A stretch of 64,000 nucleotides of DNA from Runella defluvii (GTDB lineage Bacteria; Bacteroidota; Bacteroidia; Cytophagales; Spirosomataceae): positions 1-64,000 of the forward strand of contig NZ_JACIBY010000015.1 of the NCBI RefSeq assembly GCF_014195535.1, given 5' to 3'. Each line of letters starts with the position of its first letter. Position 1 is the first letter of the stretch. Both the position numbers and the translations under genes were made by a program. This document shows positions 15,828 through 23,640 of the stretch, in pieces. Below the pieces are notes generated by a model that searched no databases, was not told the origin of the DNA, and was given only the letters and a program-made list of their open reading frames with translations.

Positions 15828-17975
15828 ATGAATAAACTTAAAACAACCCTGTGCGCCTTGTTGGCAAGCTCGCTGGCATGGGCTGGGAATCCCTCCGACG
15901 AAGGGATGTGGCTTCCGCTTTTGATTGGAAAAAATGAAGCCCAAATGAAAAAACAAGGCTTTAAACTCTCCGCAAAAGAGATTTATAACGTCAACAATGC
16001 CAGCTTAAAAGACGCCATCGTTCGCATGGGCGGCGGTTTTTGTACGGGCGAAATCGTTTCCGACCAAGGTCTTTTGTTTACCAACCACCACTGCGGCTAC
16101 GATGCCATCGCAACAAACTCCACTCCAGAGGACAACATTCTCGACAATGGTTTTTGGGCAAAATCTTCCAACGAAGAACGCCCCATCAAAGACCTTTACA
16201 TCGACATATTGGTACGAATGGAGGATGTGACAGACAAAGTTCTCCCTCAATTGGCAGGTCTTAACGAAAAAGCCCGCGCTGCCAAAGTCAACCAATTGGG
16301 CAATGAGCTTTCTCAAAAAGCCACCGAAGGCACCAATTACAACGCTTCCGTACGGGAGTTTGCCAAAGGGAACGCCTATTATTTGTTTGTTTTTGAAAAA
16401 TTCTCCGACATTCGTTTGGTAGGAACTCCCCCGCAAAGCATCGGAAAATACGGAGGTGATACCGATAACTGGGTTTGGCCTCGCCACACGGGTGATTTCT
16501 CGGTATTTCGTATTTATGCCAACAAAGACAACAAGGGAGCCGATTACTCCAAAGACAACGTTCCGTACCGTCCAAAAAAATTCTTACCTATTTCCCTAAA
16601 AGGCATCAAACCAGGCGATTTTTCAATGGTATTTGGGTTTCCAGGACGTACCAACCGCTACGAGACTTCTATGGGAATCAAATTGGCGATTGAAAAAGTA
16701 AACCCAGGCATTGTAAAAAACCGTGGGGTACGTTTGGAAGCGTGGAAAGAAGAAATGGATAAAGACGTGGCAGTTAAACTTGCTCTTGCATCTGAATATG
16801 CCAGCATTGCCAACTATTGGAAATATTTTATTGGTCAAACCGAACAACTCGTTCACCTCAAAGTGTATGACCAAAAAGTAGCCCTCGAAAACCAATTTAA
16901 AGAATGGGCCAAAGGGAAAGCCGAGTACGAAAGCATTTTTGAAGAATGGCAAAAAGCCTACGCGGCTTACGAACCTTACTCGACTCACTCCGTGTATCTT
17001 TCTCAGGGAATTTTTGGGGCTCATTTGGTCAATATCGCCCTTCCAGCAGTGATGAGTGCCAATGGATTTAAAGACGCTGCCACCACAAAAGCAGCTTCTG
17101 AGCGCTTAAAAACGGCAGGGGAGACTTTTTTCAAGTCGTTCAATTTACCTTCTGACCAGAAAATTGTCGCCCAAACACTCCTTGCTTTCTACAACGATAT
17201 TCCGAAAGACCAACATCCTGCCATCGTTGGGGAGATTTTATCGAAATTTTCGGCAGGAACACCTGAGGAGTCGTTCAAAAAATTTGCCCAAGACCTTTAC
17301 CTTACAAGCATTTTTACTGACAAAGGCCGATTTACGCAGTTCTTGGAAAACCCTAATTATGAGAAATTGACCAACGACTGGGCATTTAAGTATTTTTCTG
17401 ATTTTCAAAGAAACTACGTTGCAAAATACGCAAAGTATAGCACTGATTTTCAAGAAGTTGACAAACGATTGGCCCGTACCTATATCAAAGGGCTTGGCGA
17501 AATGAATCCAGCTTTGGTTCAATACCCTGATGCCAATAGCACCTTGCGTGTGAGCTACGGAAATGTGCAAGACTATGACCCACGCGACGGCGTTCACTAC
17601 AAATACCGCACGACGATTTCGGGGGTTATTGAAAAGTACAAACCAAAAGACGACGAATTTGATTTACCACAGAAGTTTCTTGACCTGTACAAAGCCAAAG
17701 ATTTTGGTCAATACACGGATAGCGACGGCGAAGTCAGTGTCGGTTTTATTACTAACAATGACATTACGGGTGGTAACTCGGGTAGCCCCGTGCTCAATGC
17801 CAAAGGCGAATTGATTGGTTTGGCTTTTGACGGCAACTGGGAAGCGATGTCGGGTGATATTGTCTTCGACCAAAAATTCAAACGTTGTATCAACGTTGAC
17901 ATCCGCTACGTGCTTTGGTGCATCGAAAAACTAGGCGGTTCTGATTTGGTAAAAGAGCTAAAAATTGTGAAGTAA
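15828..17975 (+). CDS. S46 family dipeptidyl-peptidase, DPP7-type
   Basis: A 715-residue secreted serine peptidase of family S46, with a signal peptide ending near AWAG (residue 20). The triad regions are visible: NHHC (residues 86-89) for the His, GDTDNWVWPRH for the Asp, and GGNSGSPV for the Ser. The residue 18 positions after the catalytic Ser is Gly. From what is known of the family this position is Gly in DPP7 (hydrophobic P1) and Arg in DPP11 (acidic P1), so DPP7-like specificity is inferred. It would release dipeptides from peptides in the periplasm. It converges with der across a repeat-bearing spacer. Confidence 0.9.
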   Translation: MNKLKTTLCALLASSLAWAGNPSDEGMWLPLLIGKNEAQMKKQGFKLSAKEIYNVNNASLKDAIVRMGGGFCTGEIVSDQGLLFTNHHCGYDAIATNSTPEDNILDNGFWAKSSNEERPIKDLYIDILVRMEDVTDKVLPQLAGLNEKARAAKVNQLGNELSQKATEGTNYNASVREFAKGNAYYLFVFEKFSDIRLVGTPPQSIGKYGGDTDNWVWPRHTGDFSVFRIYANKDNKGADYSKDNVPYRPKKFLPISLKGIKPGDFSMVFGFPGRTNRYETSMGIKLAIEKVNPGIVKNRGVRLEAWKEEMDKDVAVKLALASEYASIANYWKYFIGQTEQLVHLKVYDQKVALENQFKEWAKGKAEYESIFEEWQKAYAAYEPYSTHSVYLSQGIFGAHLVNIALPAVMSANGFKDAATTKAASERLKTAGETFFKSFNLPSDQKIVAQTLLAFYNDIPKDQHPAIVGEILSKFSAGTPEESFKKFAQDLYLTSIFTDKGRFTQFLENPNYEKLTNDWAFKYFSDFQRNYVAKYAKYSTDFQEVDKRLARTYIKGLGEMNPALVQYPDANSTLRVSYGNVQDYDPRDGVHYKYRTTISGVIEKYKPKDDEFDLPQKFLDLYKAKDFGQYTDSDGEVSVGFITNNDITGGNSGSPVLNAKGELIGLAFDGNWEAMSGDIVFDQKFKRCINVDIRYVLWCIEKLGGSDLVKELKIVK

Positions 17976-17981
17976 TGGCTG

Positions 17982-18067
17982 GTTGATAGTCAACGGTCGA
18001 TAGTCCACAGTCGATGGTATTGCATTTATACCTACAAACTGTTGACTATCGACCATGGACTATTGAC
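17982..18067. repeat. Intergenic repeat of GATAGTC-type units in inverted arrangement
   Basis: The left arm (17982-18017) contains tandem 14-bp units GATAGTCAACGGTC and GATAGTCCACAGTC. The right arm (18039-18067) carries similar units in the opposite orientation. It fills the spacer between the convergent S46 peptidase and der genes and can fold into a long imperfect hairpin, so it may also end transcription from both sides. Copy number in the genome cannot be judged here. Confidence 0.6.
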
Positions 18068-18073
18068 GAAACC

Positions 18074-19381
18074 CTATTTATCGCGGAAGAATATTGTAAT
18101 CGGAACTCCCTCAAAATCAAAGTTTTCTCGCATTCTATTCTCCAAATATCGGATATACGATTCTTTGATGTATTTAGGGTGGTTTGTGAAGAAAACAAAG
18201 GTTGGCGACGGCGTAGGCAATTGAATCATGTACTTGATTTTGATGTGCTTACCACGGTGTGCTGGTGGCGGATAACGCTCAATCTCCGCTTGCATTACTT
18301 CATTCAATTTAGAAGTCGTGATTTTCTTCGTTTTGTTTTCATACACCTCCATCACCTTTTCCATCACCTGGAAAATCCGCTGCTTTTCATGAACTGACGC
18401 AAAAATGATGGGCATATAGTCCATAGGCGCCAATCGTTCAATCATCTCTTTACGGAGTTTGTCCACTGTTTTTGAGTCTTTCTCAACCAAATCCCACTTA
18501 TTGACCATCACCACAATTCCTTTTTTGGCTTTGTGTGCCATTCCAATAATATGAAGATCTTGGGCTTCTAAACCACGCGAAGCATCTAACATCACAAGCA
18601 CAACGTCCGAATCCTCCATGGCTTTCACCGAACGCAGCGTTGAATAAAACTCAATGGCCTCTTTCACCCGTGATTTGCGACGAATACCTGCCGTGTCAAT
18701 CAAGATAAAATCTTTACCATAGGCTTTATAACGCGTGTTGATGGCATCGCGGGTGGTTCCAGCAATGTCGGTCACAATGCTTCGCTCCTTGCCCGTTAAA
18801 ACGTTCAAGAACGACGATTTTCCTACATTGGGGCGACCAAGGATTGAGATTTTAGGAATGCCTGCATCAGGATCCTCAATCCCTGCGTTTTTGAAATTTT
18901 TTACCACTTGGTCGAGCAAATCGCCCGTTCCAAAACCTGTTTGCGACGAAATAGCGTAAGGCTCGCCCAGACCCAGTTCGTAAAATTCGGCAGCGGCCAT
19001 TTCACGGTCACGGGTTTCGGCCTTATTAACAACCAGATACACTGGTTTTTTCGACTTACGTACCACATTCGCAAACTCTTTGTCTAGGTCCGTGAGCCCT
19101 GTCATGCTATCGACCATAAACAAAATCACGTCGGCTTCGTCCATTGCGATTTCAACTTGTTCACGAATGGCACCTTCAAAGACATCTTCCGAACCTACTA
19201 CGTATCCACCAGTGTCGATAACTGTAAAATACTGTTCTGTCCAAAATGAATTGCCGTAATGACGGTCGCGGGTCACCCCACTCTGGTCATCCATGATGGC
19301 TTGCCGTTGTTGAATCAACCTGTTAAACAGCGTTGATTTGCCCACGTTTGGGCGTCCTACTATTGCTACTATATTTGACAT
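18074..19381 (-). CDS. der: Ribosome assembly GTPase Der
   Basis: A 435-residue double-GTPase of the EngA/Der family, needed for 50S subunit assembly. Two G domains are present, each with GRPNVGKS (residues 9-16 and 182-189) and DTGG or DTAG switch II motifs, followed by a KH-like C-terminal domain rich in basic residues (HRGKHIKIKYM). The second domain has a standard NKWD. In the first the guanine-specificity motif reads NKAE (119-122) instead of NKxD. It lies 93 nt downstream of era on the same strand, so the two form a likely pair. Confidence 0.95.
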   Translation of the reverse strand: MSNIVAIVGRPNVGKSTLFNRLIQQRQAIMDDQSGVTRDRHYGNSFWTEQYFTVIDTGGYVVGSEDVFEGAIREQVEIAMDEADVILFMVDSMTGLTDLDKEFANVVRKSKKPVYLVVNKAETRDREMAAAEFYELGLGEPYAISSQTGFGTGDLLDQVVKNFKNAGIEDPDAGIPKISILGRPNVGKSSFLNVLTGKERSIVTDIAGTTRDAINTRYKAYGKDFILIDTAGIRRKSRVKEAIEFYSTLRSVKAMEDSDVVLVMLDASRGLEAQDLHIIGMAHKAKKGIVVMVNKWDLVEKDSKTVDKLRKEMIERLAPMDYMPIIFASVHEKQRIFQVMEKVMEVYENKTKKITTSKLNEVMQAEIERYPPPAHRGKHIKIKYMIQLPTPSPTFVFFTNHPKYIKESYIRYLENRMRENFDFEGVPITIFFRDK

Positions 19382-19474
19382 TGAAAAAAGTGTAAAATGT
19401 TGGTAATCAAGGCTCGGGTCAAACTATACCCCCTTTCGCACATTCGCTTGAGATGTGCCTACAGCCCTTTTCCC

Positions 19475-20398
19475 TTAGTTATCGTATCCAAACTGTTTCA
19501 AGCGTTGAATTTTGTTTCGCCAGTCGGGTTCTACTTTTACGTATTGTTCTAAGAACACCTTTTTACCAAAAAACTGTTCCATATCTTCCCGCGCTTGGGT
19601 TCCTATCTTTTTCAACATCGCGCCTTTGTCGCCGATGATAATTCCTTTTTGACTAGCACGTTCCACCAAAATTACCGCCCGAATGACGATGATTTCCTTT
19701 TTCTCCTTAAACTCCTCAATCAATACCTCCGTACTGTAGGGAACTTCTTTTTTGTAGTTCAAAAAAACTTTTTCTCGAATGATTTCCGAGGCAAAAAAGC
19801 GCTCTGGCTTGTCGGTAAGCTCATCTTTTGGGAAATACGGTGGGTGTATCGGCAAATACTCCATAATGGCCGTGAAGAGCTTGTCTATCCCCTCTTGCTG
19901 CAAAGCCGATACCGTCACGATGGCCGCCGTAAATAGCTTTTCTTTCCAATAGGCTATTTTTTCTTGAACTTGCTCTTCGGTGGCTAAGTCAATCTTATTG
20001 ATGACTAAAATTAGGGCGCCTTCCGTTCTTGAAAGTTGTTCTAGTACTTCACTTTCGTCGTGTTTTTCAAAAATATCAGTGACAAACAAAACGATGTCAG
20101 CATCTTCCAACGAGCCTTTTACAAACTCCATCATTGATTCGTGTAGTTTGTATTGGGGTTTTATGATGCCTGGGGTATCCGAATAAACCAATTGAAATTC
20201 GGTTTCTTCGTGAACTCCATTCAAAATCCCCATGATGCGGTGGCGGGTCGTTTGCGCTTTTGACGTAATAATAGAAAGCTTTTCTCCGACCAAAACGTTC
20301 ATTAGCGTCGATTTTCCTACGTTAGGTTTTCCAACAATACTAATAAACCCCGCCCGATGATTGGGATTGTTATACACCTCTTTATCTTCAATTGTCAT
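19475..20398 (-). CDS. era: Ribosome assembly GTPase Era
   Basis: A 307-residue GTPase. The N-terminal G domain has GKPNVGKS (23-30), DTPGI (switch II) and NKID. The C-terminal KH domain contains GIIIGDKGAMLKKIGTQAR, which binds the 3' end of 16S rRNA. All motifs and the length agree with the family; Era acts in 30S maturation. It precedes der and begins just left of a perfect palindrome and the initiator tRNA promoter. Confidence 0.95.
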   Translation of the reverse strand: MTIEDKEVYNNPNHRAGFISIVGKPNVGKSTLMNVLVGEKLSIITSKAQTTRHRIMGILNGVHEETEFQLVYSDTPGIIKPQYKLHESMMEFVKGSLEDADIVLFVTDIFEKHDESEVLEQLSRTEGALILVINKIDLATEEQVQEKIAYWKEKLFTAAIVTVSALQQEGIDKLFTAIMEYLPIHPPYFPKDELTDKPERFFASEIIREKVFLNYKKEVPYSTEVLIEEFKEKKEIIVIRAVILVERASQKGIIIGDKGAMLKKIGTQAREDMEQFFGKKVFLEQYVKVEPDWRNKIQRLKQFGYDN

Positions 20399-20413
20399 TG
20401 TTTTCGTATTAAT

Positions 20414-20452
20414 ACACCTAGCCCCTCTGGCACATGTAGAGGGGCTAGGTGT
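20414..20452. repeat. Perfect 15-bp inverted repeat upstream of era
   Basis: ACACCTAGCCCCTCT (20414-20428) pairs perfectly with AGAGGGGCTAGGTGT (20438-20452) around a 9-nt loop. On the plus strand it is followed by an A-rich then T-rich run. It sits between the era start (leftward) and the tRNA promoter (rightward), so it would lie in the era leader or between the two promoters. Its role is unknown; a dispersed repeat or leader hairpin is possible. Confidence 0.6.
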
Positions 20453-20483
20453 CGATAAAAAAAATATTTTTTTGCAAAGATAG

Positions 20484-20513
20484 TTGTTTTTTTGAAAATA
20501 GCTCTTACCTTTG
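20484..20513 (+). promoter_or_regulatory. Promoter of the initiator tRNA gene
   Basis: TTG (20484-20486), a 19-nt spacer, then TACCTTTG (20506-20513), a full match to the Bacteroidota vegetative promoter consensus. The tRNA begins 14 nt further on. Confidence 0.8.
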
Positions 20514-20527
20514 CAGTCCCATTATAT

Positions 20528-20600
<73 letters not shown>

Positions 20601-20606
20601 CAAAGT

Positions 20607-20647
20607 AAAAGTGCAACAAGTTGGTCATCAATCTGTTGCACTTTTTT
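20607..20647 (+). terminator. Terminator after the tRNA gene
   Basis: AAAAGTGCAACA (20607-20618) pairs with TGTTGCACTTTT (20634-20645), followed by further T residues. This is a strong intrinsic terminator for the single-gene tRNA transcript, and it can also act on the opposite strand. Confidence 0.85.
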
Positions 20648-20677
20648 GTTTTTCTACTGTGGACGGATTGGGGGACG

Positions 20678-21211
20678 TTATGGCAACGTCTGTGCCCCGT
20701 ATGTTTTTTCTTCCAATGTTTTACGGCTACCTCCTACTCCTTTTTTTACCGTAATCACAAACAAATTATCATAATCCGACGATTCTATTTTAGCTTTTGT
20801 TGGTGTTACGCCAAATCCCTTGACGATTTCTAACACCGTGTCGCTGTGGCCCACAATTACTACATTTTGCTTGCCTATTTTTTCCACTGTTTTTACAATC
20901 ACTTCGGTCGGATGGGGTTCGTACACCTCGTATCCTTTTCCTGTAACATCACAAAGTACTTGGGCTGTCTGTCGGTTTCGTTGGTATTTTGTTCCAAAGA
21001 TTCGGTCAATGTTTTTGTTTTTTAAGCTATCTGCTAAAGCTTGCGCCCGTTGTAAGCCCGCGCTAGACAACGGCGTATCGGCACTTTGGTCAAGCCGCTC
21101 GGCGTGGCGAACTACATATATTTTTGAGGTATAACAAGCCGACAAACTCAGCCATAAACCCACCATCAACAAACTATTTATTTTCCCTAACTTATTCACG
21201 TTTGTACACAT
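20678..21211 (-). CDS. Histidine phosphatase family lipoprotein
   Basis: A 177-residue protein with a lipoprotein signal (LSLSAC, lipid-bearing Cys26) followed by a small histidine-phosphatase domain. The catalytic RHAE motif lies at 35-38, a second basic segment is GTKYQRNRQTA, and a late VGHSD supplies the second active His. It would be anchored in the periplasm and act as a phosphatase; substrate unknown. The start at 21211 is chosen because the signal begins there and it avoids overlap with the TPR gene, which ends 22 nt upstream. A perfect DnaA-box-like nonamer lies in that gap (21215-21223). Confidence 0.82.
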   Translation of the reverse strand: MCTNVNKLGKINSLLMVGLWLSLSACYTSKIYVVRHAERLDQSADTPLSSAGLQRAQALADSLKNKNIDRIFGTKYQRNRQTAQVLCDVTGKGYEVYEPHPTEVIVKTVEKIGKQNVVIVGHSDTVLEIVKGFGVTPTKAKIESSDYDNLFVITVKKGVGGSRKTLEEKTYGAQTLP

Positions 21212-21233
21212 TATTGTGGATAACTGTTGATTC

Positions 21234-23072
21234 CTAAAGGTTGTCTCCCCGCAGTTGTCTAAATCGTTTTCGCGCATCAGCCGCGTAAATACTCGCTGGA
21301 TACTTTTCAAGCAATTTTTGATACAACTCCATTGATTTGTCTTTGTCCTTGAGTCGATTTTGGTACAAATCGGCCATCATGTAAAGTGCATCATCGCCAA
21401 GAATGTCCATTGCATACTTATCCACAATTACCTGCAAGTTTTCCACTGCTTTTACATTATCCCCCATTTTGGCGTAGGTTTTCGCTTTAAGCCACAAGAT
21501 TTCATCGGCCAATGTATGGTCTTTGTATTTTTTCAACATCTCGTCTAAGCGCCCTAGCGCAAGCTCTGGTTGATTCTGATACAAAAGCAGGTCAATCGAC
21601 GCATATTCCTTCATCGCGTCTTCTGAGGTATCTAACCCCGTATTATCTTGAATTAATAGACTCAACGAGCCTGCATCGTTGGCAATCTCTCGCGATGTGG
21701 CCATTTTCAGGATGTCCAGTAAGGCTTTCGACAATTCAAAATCGCCCGTATAATAGAATTGTCGTGCATTTCTAAGTTTGGCCTCATACCCTAGAGGGGT
21801 TTCTTTTTGTGACTTTTCCACTTGGGAGTACAGCAATGTGGATTCCCAAGGTTCATTTTTCAACAAATAAATATCTCCCAAGTCTAATTTACATTTGTCG
21901 ATAAAATCACTTTCAGCACGTCCAATTTTAACGGCGTCTTGAAGTACCACAATAGCCGAGTCTTTGTCATCCATGTAAAACGCGTACAAATTGGCCATAC
22001 TGCGCATTGCTTCTAAAGTGCGGTTGTTTTGTCCCAACTCTGATAATAATTTTCGATAATCATCAATCAGTTTACGCACACTTGGCTTTTCAATCGGAAA
22101 GGTATTCTTCACTTGTTCTTCTCTAGCCACAATCACCATACGGCGGGCATACGGATACAACTGCCCTTGCGGATATTCTTTGATCAGATAATCGAATGAT
22201 TGAATGGCTGCGTTGTAGTCTTTGTTTTGCAACGCCAAGTTGCCTAAGTCAAATACTTTTGTTCCGTTGTATTTGAGTCTTCTATCTAGCGCTCTTTCCT
22301 GGATGAATGCTTTTCCGAATTGTTTTTTCTGGGTAAAAAACCAAATCAGCATTTCAGCATAGAAAGTTTCATTGGGGTGTCGCTGAATTTTTTCATACAA
22401 CACTTTCTCAAATTTTGCTTGGTCTTTTTCTTCTTTGAGAAAATCTTGCAAATAGTTTTGAATAACTTCTTTGTTTTGAATGGCCAGTCCCAAACTCAAC
22501 AATTCTTCAATCATTTGTTCGGTCTTTCCTGTTTGTGCATACAATGACGCCAGCTCCATTTTGAAAATAGTTTCGTTGCCCGCCGCAGCACGCCCTTTCA
22601 GTAAGGCCCCTATCGCCGCTTCTGTGTTGTCTATTTCCCGAAACTCATCAGAGAGTTCTTTATACGCATTGATGTCCTTAGAAGGCACTTGTGCTAGGCT
22701 TTCATCATATTTCTGCATTGCTTGGGGCATTTGTCCCGTTTGTTCGAGCATTCTTCCCCAATAGAGCGTATATAAATAGCCAAACCGAGCGTCCGATTTT
22801 TGCTGGCGTTTGAAAAACTTTTCCGCTTCTTCAAAATCCTTCAATTTAATTGAACAGCTCACATACCTTCTCAGATAAATCTTGTTGAAGTCTTTGCGTA
22901 ATATTTTTTGATAAAGCGCAACGACTTTATCACACTCTCCTTTTTGAAAATAGGCATCCGCTAAGTCAGCGTCGCTTTGCGCATAAGCCACACTGGTCAT
23001 TAACCACAAGCCTAGCCCCACGAGTAGTATCCACACCCGATTTGGGGTTATACACACTTTTTCTTTTCCCAT
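21234..23072 (-). CDS. Exported tetratricopeptide-repeat protein
   Basis: A 612-residue protein with a signal peptide (VWILLVGLGLWLMTSVAYAQ) and repeated TPR-like helix pairs throughout. The repeats are clearest at the N-terminus (DLADAYFQKGECDKVVALYQ) and the C-terminus (AKMGDNVKAVENLQVI and DLYQNRLKDKDKSMELYQKL). It is probably a periplasmic scaffold for protein interactions; no enzymatic domain is seen. It is transcribed leftward away from the putative origin, and its first codons include a perfect DnaA-box-like nonamer (23048-23056). Confidence 0.82.
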   Translation of the reverse strand: MGKEKVCITPNRVWILLVGLGLWLMTSVAYAQSDADLADAYFQKGECDKVVALYQKILRKDFNKIYLRRYVSCSIKLKDFEEAEKFFKRQQKSDARFGYLYTLYWGRMLEQTGQMPQAMQKYDESLAQVPSKDINAYKELSDEFREIDNTEAAIGALLKGRAAAGNETIFKMELASLYAQTGKTEQMIEELLSLGLAIQNKEVIQNYLQDFLKEEKDQAKFEKVLYEKIQRHPNETFYAEMLIWFFTQKKQFGKAFIQERALDRRLKYNGTKVFDLGNLALQNKDYNAAIQSFDYLIKEYPQGQLYPYARRMVIVAREEQVKNTFPIEKPSVRKLIDDYRKLLSELGQNNRTLEAMRSMANLYAFYMDDKDSAIVVLQDAVKIGRAESDFIDKCKLDLGDIYLLKNEPWESTLLYSQVEKSQKETPLGYEAKLRNARQFYYTGDFELSKALLDILKMATSREIANDAGSLSLLIQDNTGLDTSEDAMKEYASIDLLLYQNQPELALGRLDEMLKKYKDHTLADEILWLKAKTYAKMGDNVKAVENLQVIVDKYAMDILGDDALYMMADLYQNRLKDKDKSMELYQKLLEKYPASIYAADARKRFRQLRGDNL

Positions 23073-23640
23073 TATAAAAACAATAAATATTAATTTTTAA
23101 AACTATTAAAGTTAATTAAGGCCGGGGATAAGTGGAAAACAAAACTATTCACAAGTTTTCCACTTTATTCTAAAACGCTTTTGTGAATAAAATATAAGGT
23201 TATCCACTTGTTTTTATTTTTTTCCACAACTGAAATTACTGTTTTTCAAGCAAATAAACAATTGTTCACATTTTGGCGTGGATTGTGGATAGTCTTATCA
23301 ACGATGTGGATGACTATTTGTCCACAAAAATCAGTGTGAAAAACACCTTGAAATGATGTGCAAAACTTGTGTAGATTCCCACACAGTGGATGTGGACAAA
23401 TAATTCTCCACAATTCAAAAAGGTTATCGACACCCTTATCCCCGGGTTATCCACTAAATTGTGAGAATGAAAACAGTTATCCACAATGTTGTTAACATTT
23501 TTTCCGCCAAATGTTCTTTTTTGTGAAAATGACGTTTCACAGAGTAAAACCTACCTACGCTTATTTTGAGTACGTACAAAAAATGCGCCAAGAGGCGCAT
23601 TAGCTTTTCCACATCGTATGTGAATTGTGAATTATTTTGT
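23073..23640. other. oriC: Putative chromosomal replication origin (oriC)
   Basis: This 560-bp gene-free stretch is densely packed with DnaA-box-like nonamers. Matches to TTWTNCACA are at 23182-23190(-), 23220-23228, 23335-23343(-), 23477-23485 and 23605-23613, plus flanking ones at 23048-23056 and 23638-23646(-). About a dozen one-mismatch boxes lie between them (for example 23200-23208, 23318-23326, 23391-23399, 23447-23455). A strongly A+T-rich run at 23071-23119 could be the unwinding element. Context supports this: mnmG is about 2 kb away, a parS-like site lies at 27373, and G/C strand bias differs on the two sides. Box density is direct; origin function is inferred. Confidence 0.78.
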
